This document shows, piece after piece, positions 60,601-64,000 of a DNA stretch of 64,000 nucleotides; the stretch's first letter is position 1; each line of letters starts with the position of its first letter. The translations under genes and the position numbers were made by a program. The notes under the pieces were generated by a model. The model had not been told where the DNA came from. It saw only the letters and a program-made list of their open reading frames with translations, and searched no databases. This stretch comes from Actinoplanes sp. KI2 (GTDB lineage Bacteria > Actinomycetota > Actinomycetes > Mycobacteriales > Micromonosporaceae), in assembly GCF_025630775.1 (NCBI RefSeq), contig NZ_JAOSZE010000002.1:186001-250000 (forward strand), read 5' to 3'.

Positions 60601-60949
60601 GGCTGAAGGTACCCACGGTCGCCAGACCCTTGGCGTCCAGGAACCGGCGGGAAGCCATCACCCACTGGCTGTACTCCCGGCCGTACCGGGACAGACGCCG
60701 GTCCAGTATCCGGTCGAACGCTGTGCTCAACTCGCGGAGCCGGCGATTGATCGGCTCGGCCGCGACGCGCCAGAACAGCCAGGCGACCGTGACAATGGCA
60801 AGCCATGCCATGGCAAAGAGCAGCGCCAGCCAAGGATGCTTCTTGACCTGCCCGCCAACGACGATCACAAGCGGGGCTGCGTAGACCGCCAACAGTGCGA
60901 GCAAGGGACGCCACGCCCGTTCTATCGGGTTGGACGTCTCCGACTTCAT
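57698..60949 (-). CDS. Membrane-anchored NACHT STAND ATPase with FGE-like domain
   Basis: A 1083-residue protein. Two transmembrane helices occupy residues 13-33 and 39-60. A linker leads to the NACHT domain: Walker A GAPGSGKTTLLNYVARH at 170-186, Walker B CVVLLDGLDEVAS at 248-260, and the arginine-sensor strand FVVTSRPHGYRDEYV near 283-297, followed by helical NACHT-associated sequence ending AHLTFQEYLAARYIQDQ. Residues about 636-715 resemble a formylglycine-generating-enzyme/SUMF1 domain (STDAAAFVTWINAVG, YRLPTPDELDALAHATG), degenerate, without clear cysteines. The last ~330 residues are helical with no recognised domain. NACHT ATPases in bacteria act in antiphage immunity or programmed responses; this one is unusual in being membrane-anchored at its N-terminus. 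The ATG at 60949 follows GAGGTGATCC. Confidence 0.85.
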   Translation of the reverse strand: MKSETSNPIERAWRPLLALLAVYAAPLVIVVGGQVKKHPWLALLFAMAWLAIVTVAWLFWRVAAEPINRRLRELSTAFDRILDRRLSRYGREYSQWVMASRRFLDAKGLATVGTFSPELDEVFVDVRLTARAPSQVSPGLLGPAAAEDAGRQSIWDFLDQAEPVVLAVLGAPGSGKTTLLNYVARHTARTPAERRRPIPVLLQLRDHADAVAGEPTMPLSKLIRLGLPSLPVPEPGGWWESRLTRGKCVVLLDGLDEVASADKRRAVVAWVNQQVAIFPRNDFVVTSRPHGYRDEYVESATTLQVLSFTPDQVHRFLHGWYLAVERRATGTTGREVEMLAREAADDLLDRLAATPALYELTINPLLLTMIANVHRYRRSLPNSRADLYGEVCQVMLWRRQEAKRIDLNLPGIGKERLLAWLAFEMMKSGTRDISRRKLFDGISPRLRRISTEVAAEDFVHDVGSNGLLVERGRDLYAFAHLTFQEYLAARYIQDQGLERVLIDAVDNPWWRETTLLYLAGADADAIVESALRSATPAALSLAFECAEIGAELAPELRERLAEVLKDAFAPGASAESRRLVAGVLANRYLRKLVATPSGTHICPDPVESDLYWLFRMDTRTPPPDGRPEGGQHSPVRGLWSTDAAAFVTWINAVGAAVGSAANRGTGVLYRLPTPDELDALAHATGPSAQVLRSRGRRVWARANASSTPAVWAPPGEPSTNVVSAGELLSGAVADLRQSRVLIRLLSATATEAVRRLQSSSVPLQSAADELAQSTVAIRSGSDAGGLENSSALDDLRRELGFAHEAATALDRALRDVPGIESGVAVEIDRILSRHTIARTVESLEKAASLGRDVAIAQEWNRDMGVDSVLPQARAIRGHIDRARRRLRELWEVRSGPAVPPSLLEHRLGMDVDPVGFAGDKGDGSGSPPRNTLGISLSMAVTALLEPRATERTHDSVTRLAAALLHFSAAATPEPIPVDLGRLAEMIRPLPDSVLLGGSSPIWARTVLRRLHSSAAPILARQQPMTADAALAIRVPALVLAAEAMYAHDEALAAMLRRLAAATCLMRRRTRNGYPMEALVLATA

Positions 60950-61078
60950 CGGATCACCTCGCAAGATGGGCGATGTGATGACATCCATCAGTATCCGGGG
61001 CGACACGCGCTCCGGACAGCGGGCGCTGTGCGGCACCCGCGTGCGGTGGGCGGGCCGGGCGGTGTCTAGTCTCGCGGC

Positions 61079-61879
61079 GTGCTCATCCTGCTTCCGCCCT
61101 CCGAAGGCAAGACCACCCCGGGCTCCGGCACGCCGGTCGATCACGCGGGGCTGTGGCTGCCGCGGCTGGCGCCGGCCCGGCGGCGGGTGGCGGCCAAGCT
61201 GGTGAGCCTGAGCAAGCGGACCAGTGCCCGCGCCGTCCAGGAGACGCTGCAGGTGCTCGGGCTCAGCGACGGTCAGCGGGACGAGCTGGGCCGCAACGCC
61301 GTGCTGCAGGAGGCGCCCGCGGCGCCGGCGGCCGATGTCTATACCGGCGTGCTCTACGCGGCGCTCGACGCGAACTCGCTGGCCGGGGACGCGCGGGCGT
61401 GGCTCGACGAGAGCGCGGTCGTGTTCTCGGGGCTCTGGGGCGTGGTGCGGCCTGCCGACCGGATTCCGGCGTACCGGTGCTCGGTCGGGGTCACGTTGCC
61501 CGCACCGATCGGCGGGCTCACCGCGTACTGGAAGAAGGTCTTGAAACCCGCCCTCGACCCGGCGGCCGCCGGCGGCCCGGTGCTGGATCTGCGGTCCGGC
61601 GCCTACGCGGCGATGTGGACGCCGCCGGCCGGCAACTCGGCGACGGTGCGCGTGCTGCACGAGCGGGTGGTCGGCGGCGTCGCGAAGCGGTCGATCGTGA
61701 GCCACTTCAACAAGGCGACCAAGGGCCGGATGGTGCGCGCGCTGGCCGAGGCGACGGCGGCGCCCGCCTCGATCGACGAGGTGGTCGCCGCCCTGCGCGA
61801 TCTCAAGTACCAGATCGAGGAGCAGCCGGCCGGGGCCGGCAAGCCCCGGCAGCTGGATGTGATCGTCCCCGAGCTATGA
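61079..61879 (+). CDS. yaaA: YaaA-like peroxide stress protein (DUF328)
   Basis: A 266-residue member of the YaaA/UPF0246 family. LILLPPSEGKTTPGSGTPVD matches the family start (LxPPSEGK), VYTGVLYAALDANSLAGDAR and LWGVVRPADRIPAYRCSVGV its core, and VSHFNKATKGRMVRALAEAT the conserved KxxKG helix region. In E. coli YaaA limits free iron and protects DNA during peroxide stress. The GTG at 61079 is the start. It overlaps the end of the FKBP gene by 6 bases on the opposite strand. Confidence 0.9.
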   Translation: MLILLPPSEGKTTPGSGTPVDHAGLWLPRLAPARRRVAAKLVSLSKRTSARAVQETLQVLGLSDGQRDELGRNAVLQEAPAAPAADVYTGVLYAALDANSLAGDARAWLDESAVVFSGLWGVVRPADRIPAYRCSVGVTLPAPIGGLTAYWKKVLKPALDPAAAGGPVLDLRSGAYAAMWTPPAGNSATVRVLHERVVGGVAKRSIVSHFNKATKGRMVRALAEATAAPASIDEVVAALRDLKYQIEEQPAGAGKPRQLDVIVPEL

Positions 61880-62464
61880 CGCGGCCAGGATGTCCACGAC
61901 GAAGCGCAGGTCGCCCTGCTGCTCGCCGTACGCGAGAGCGGCCGGCACGTCGATCTGGAGGCGGCTGCCGACGCGCTGGCCGGGGATGGCCTGGTCCCAG
62001 CCCTTGATGACCTGGCCGACGCCGATCGGGGTCCGGAACGGCTCGCCGCGCTGCCAGGACGAGTCGACGACGTCGCCGGTCCGGTAGGAGACCAGTTTGT
62101 AGTTGGCCGTGATCGTCTGCCCCTTTTTCACCTTGGGTCCGGTGCCCTTGACGATCGGGGTGACGACCAGCGCGGTGAGCGGCTTCTTGCCGCCGGCGAG
62201 GACGGCCGGCTCCTTGGCGAGCGCCGCGGGCGTATGCACGGCCGCCGGGGCCGACCGGGGCGCCGCCGAGGTGGCCTCCGGCGAAGCGGAAGCGACCGCC
62301 ACCGGAGCCGCCGCCGTCGGCTTGTCCGACCCGTGCGGCCTCAACAGCAGGAAGACGGCCACCAGCACGACGATGATCGCCGCGCCGGCCGCGACGCCGA
62401 ACCGGGCCTGCAGGCGCCGCTTGGCGGTGTCTCCGGTGCCGCTCGGCGCGGTCTGAGTGCTCAT
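61874..62464 (-). CDS. Membrane-anchored FKBP-type peptidyl-prolyl isomerase
   Basis: A 196-residue protein with a single N-terminal transmembrane anchor (residues about 23-44, AGAAIIVVLVAVFLLLRPHG). An Ala/Pro linker leads to an FKBP domain near residues 100-196: GTGPKVKKGQTITANYKLVS, then SSWQRGEPFRTPIGVGQVIKGWDQA with the active-site Phe, Val, Ile and Trp, then VPAALAYGEQ. The protein acts outside the membrane in folding of exported proteins. The ATG at 62464 follows GGAGAGTCGACGAC. Confidence 0.9.
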   Translation of the reverse strand: MSTQTAPSGTGDTAKRRLQARFGVAAGAAIIVVLVAVFLLLRPHGSDKPTAAAPVAVASASPEATSAAPRSAPAAVHTPAALAKEPAVLAGGKKPLTALVVTPIVKGTGPKVKKGQTITANYKLVSYRTGDVVDSSWQRGEPFRTPIGVGQVIKGWDQAIPGQRVGSRLQIDVPAALAYGEQQGDLRFVVDILAAS

Positions 62465-62709
62465 ATGTCGTCGACTCTCCAATATCGGGCTCGGCGAAAA
62501 CCTCCGACACGGTACCCGCACCGCTGCGTAACCGAGCCAACACCTCCCCCGAACCGACGAGGGCGGTGATCGGCCGTACGGATCGTCACGCAAATAGCTC
62601 TACACCGTCACTGCGCGAAATGAGATCGTTTACCGGCTCACAACGCGAGACACCATGAAAAACATTCACGGCCGGGCGGGGTCGTGCGTACGACCAGGGG
62701 AGGGTCGGT
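62465..62709. other. Divergent intergenic region with no gene recognised
   Basis: A 245-base gap between the FKBP gene and the anchored beta-sandwich gene. Part of it (about 62590-62675) is less GC-rich than average, consistent with promoters. No repeat, RNA or regulatory motif is recognised, and short frames here lack coding character. Confidence 0.4.
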
Positions 62710-63660
62710 TTGCCGTCGACCAACAATGGTCGCCTACCCGCGCGTGGCCGGGGTCCGGACCGGCGCGCCACCGCACACATCGGACTTCGCCGCGCCGGCG
62801 GCTCCCCCTCCATGGAGCCGGACGATCGGCGCGGGTGGAACGAGATCGCCTCGGCGGCCGCGGTCATCCTGGCCGGCGTGATCGTCGTGGTGTCGTTCGG
62901 CTTCATCGCCAGCCGCGCCATTCGCTCGAACAACCACAACCCGCTGCCCGACCCGCCGCCGACCGTCGCGCTCGGCGGCGCCACGCTGCCCAACGCCAGC
63001 CCGGGGCTGATCCCGCTGGGCAGTCCGTCACCGTCGCCCACCACGTCCGCGCCGCCGCCCTCCTCCGCCGTGCCGTCGGCGACCAGCAAGAAGGCGACCA
63101 CGCCGCCGAACAACGGCGCGATCGCGATCGCCACCGGCGGGGTACCGTCGACCGTGGACCTGACCGCCGAGGGCACCCGCGACTGGGTGCACTGGGGCGA
63201 GGAGGGCACCTTCTCCCTCGAGCGCGACCGGAACGGCGGCTTCGCGATCCTGGAGGGCACGCCGAGCGCGCCGCGGTTCCGGCACGCGTTCAGCCCGTCG
63301 CTGTTCCGGTGGACCGGGGGCGACCCGGTCGGCCACAGCGACGGCACCACGACCGGCATCCGCACCTGCGGGACCGGCAACGGCTTCACCATCTCGGCGC
63401 CGGCCGCGACGTCCGACCGGACGCTGCGGCTCTACATCGGGGTGCTCGCGGCGAGGGGCACGCTGTCGGCGCGCCTGTCCGCGGGCTCGGCCACCGCCTC
63501 GGCCACGCTCGAGCAGCGGGACGGGACGTTCCGGCCGGCGGTCTTCACGCTCACCTACCGGGCACCGAAGGCCGCGAAGATCAACCTGAGCTGGACGACG
63601 ACGCAGGCGTTCGGGAACGGCTGCGGCGGGGTGGCCCTGGAAGCCGCCACCCTGCACTGA
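62710..63660 (+). CDS. Membrane-anchored beta-sandwich protein of unknown function
   Basis: A 316-residue protein with an N-terminal cytoplasmic segment, one transmembrane helix near residues 48-67 (AAAVILAGVIVVVSFGFIAS), a Ser/Pro/Thr linker (LGSPSPSPTTSAPPPSSAVP), and a C-terminal strand-rich domain of about 170 residues (TVDLTAEGTRDWVHWGEEGT, GGFAILEGTPSAPRF, ARGTLSARLSAGSATASATL). The 'LTAEGTxDWVHWG' start resembles carbohydrate-binding modules appended to actinobacterial glycosidases. The TTG at 62710 is preceded by GGGGAGG at ideal spacing, which decides the start over the internal ATG at 62812. Confidence 0.7.
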   Translation: MPSTNNGRLPARGRGPDRRATAHIGLRRAGGSPSMEPDDRRGWNEIASAAAVILAGVIVVVSFGFIASRAIRSNNHNPLPDPPPTVALGGATLPNASPGLIPLGSPSPSPTTSAPPPSSAVPSATSKKATTPPNNGAIAIATGGVPSTVDLTAEGTRDWVHWGEEGTFSLERDRNGGFAILEGTPSAPRFRHAFSPSLFRWTGGDPVGHSDGTTTGIRTCGTGNGFTISAPAATSDRTLRLYIGVLAARGTLSARLSAGSATASATLEQRDGTFRPAVFTLTYRAPKAAKINLSWTTTQAFGNGCGGVALEAATLH

Positions 63661-63688
63661 TTCCACTGGAACAGACGAAAAAGGGGAA

Positions 63689-64000
63689 ATGGTGTTCGCG
63701 GGCTGGGGATCGTGGGTCGCCCGTTTCCGATGGCCGGTGCTGATCGTCGCGCTCGTCGCGGTGATGTCCTCCGGCATCTGGGGGCTGGGCGTGTTCGGGC
63801 AGCTGACCGAGGGCGGCTACAACGACCCGAACAGCGAGTCCACCCATGCCGCCCGGCTCGTCACCGACACGTTCGGCGCGCAGGGCGGCGACCTGGTCGT
63901 CATCTACACCCCGGCCAAGGGCAAGATCGACGACCCGCAGCTGGCCAAGCGGGTTCAGGACTCGCTCGGCAAGCTGCCCAAGTCCGCGGTGACCGGCACC
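63689..64000 (+). CDS. MMPL-family transporter, 5' part only
   Basis: The first 104 codons of an RND/MMPL-type exporter, cut by the window end. ARFRWPVLIVALVAVMSSGI is the first transmembrane helix, followed by GVFGQLTEGGYNDPNSESTH, the usual MMPL first loop (the 'GGFxxPxSES' pattern), and AARLVTDTFGAQGGDLVVIY. MMPL proteins export lipids or other amphiphiles to the envelope. The ATG at 63689 lies very close to AAGGGGAA, so the next codon, GTG at 63692, is an equally good start. It follows the beta-sandwich gene by 28 bases and may be co-transcribed with it. Confidence 0.88.
   Translation, partial: MVFAGWGSWVARFRWPVLIVALVAVMSSGIWGLGVFGQLTEGGYNDPNSESTHAARLVTDTFGAQGGDLVVIYTPAKGKIDDPQLAKRVQDSLGKLPKSAVTGT

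Noticed and set aside
60950..61705. Upstream extension of the NACHT protein
   Set aside because: The open frame continues past the ATG at 60949 but is antisense to yaaA; GAGGTGATCC directly before 60949 marks the real start.
62655..63743. Alternative plus-strand frame over the beta-sandwich gene
   Set aside because: Composition is Arg/Gly/His-rich shadow sequence; the chosen frame has a transmembrane helix, linker and folded domain plus a strong ribosome binding site.

Overview
The window is chromosomal DNA of a very GC-rich actinomycete. Frequent GTG/TTG starts, mycothiol-type DinB/MDMPI proteins, TAT and lipoprotein signals, and SRPBCC, GNAT, TetR and MarR families fit this. A methyl-accepting chemotaxis protein, two GGDEF-EAL proteins and one possible FliA/WhiG-type promoter favour a motile-sporing Micromonosporaceae member such as Actinoplanes. 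This is inference; no rRNA or species marker is present. I recognise no tRNA, rRNA, CRISPR array or insertion sequence.

Left part (1-14.7 kb): the start of a 5'-3' exonuclease gene, divergent from an MDR oxidoreductase and an acyl-CoA dehydrogenase, then an RDD membrane protein. Next comes a cobalamin riboswitch in front of bluB. Both sides of bluB carry gene remnants: a monooxygenase tail, a beta-propeller tail, an MFS head and an internally deleted phosphoesterase. These are followed by ycnI, a 1008-residue PAS-GGDEF-EAL protein, a GNAT enzyme, a purple-acid-phosphatase-like exported enzyme and small unknown proteins.

Middle (14.8-34 kb): malate dehydrogenase, several small-molecule enzymes, glgX, two cell-wall proteins (CHAP hydrolase and L,D-transpeptidase lipoprotein), a soluble CvnA-like kinase whose repeat tail runs into the 3' end of a chemotaxis receptor gene, a lipase-like hydrolase coupled to a P-loop kinase, a ribosomal protein S1 paralogue whose first S1 domain is replaced by an acidic repeat, a TetR regulator divergent from a CocE/X-Pro peptidase, and a collagen-stalked GH5-like lipoprotein.

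Right part (34-64 kb): an erythromycin-esterase family protein; a ribbon-helix-helix regulator with three 11-bp-phased operator units, followed by a DUF4097 protein; assorted enzymes; a MarR/MFS efflux pair with a perfect 11-bp inverted-repeat operator; an overlapping Rrf2-NIPSNAP-kinase operon; a SpoIIE phosphatase; an orphan MazF-like toxin; gnd, a second GGDEF-EAL protein, pgm and a CopC-CopD fusion. A block at about 56.2-60.9 kb holds a secreted protein, a membrane-spanning HTH-SH3 regulator and a membrane-anchored NACHT-FGE-like STAND ATPase. This is the best candidate here for an undescribed sensing or defence module. The window ends with yaaA, a membrane-anchored FKBP, an anchored beta-sandwich protein and the start of an MMPL transporter.

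Central carbon genes (mdh, glgX, gnd, pgm) are scattered among accessory genes, and many neighbouring genes overlap by a few bases. No function was confirmed by a database search; all calls rest on motifs and architecture read from the sequence.
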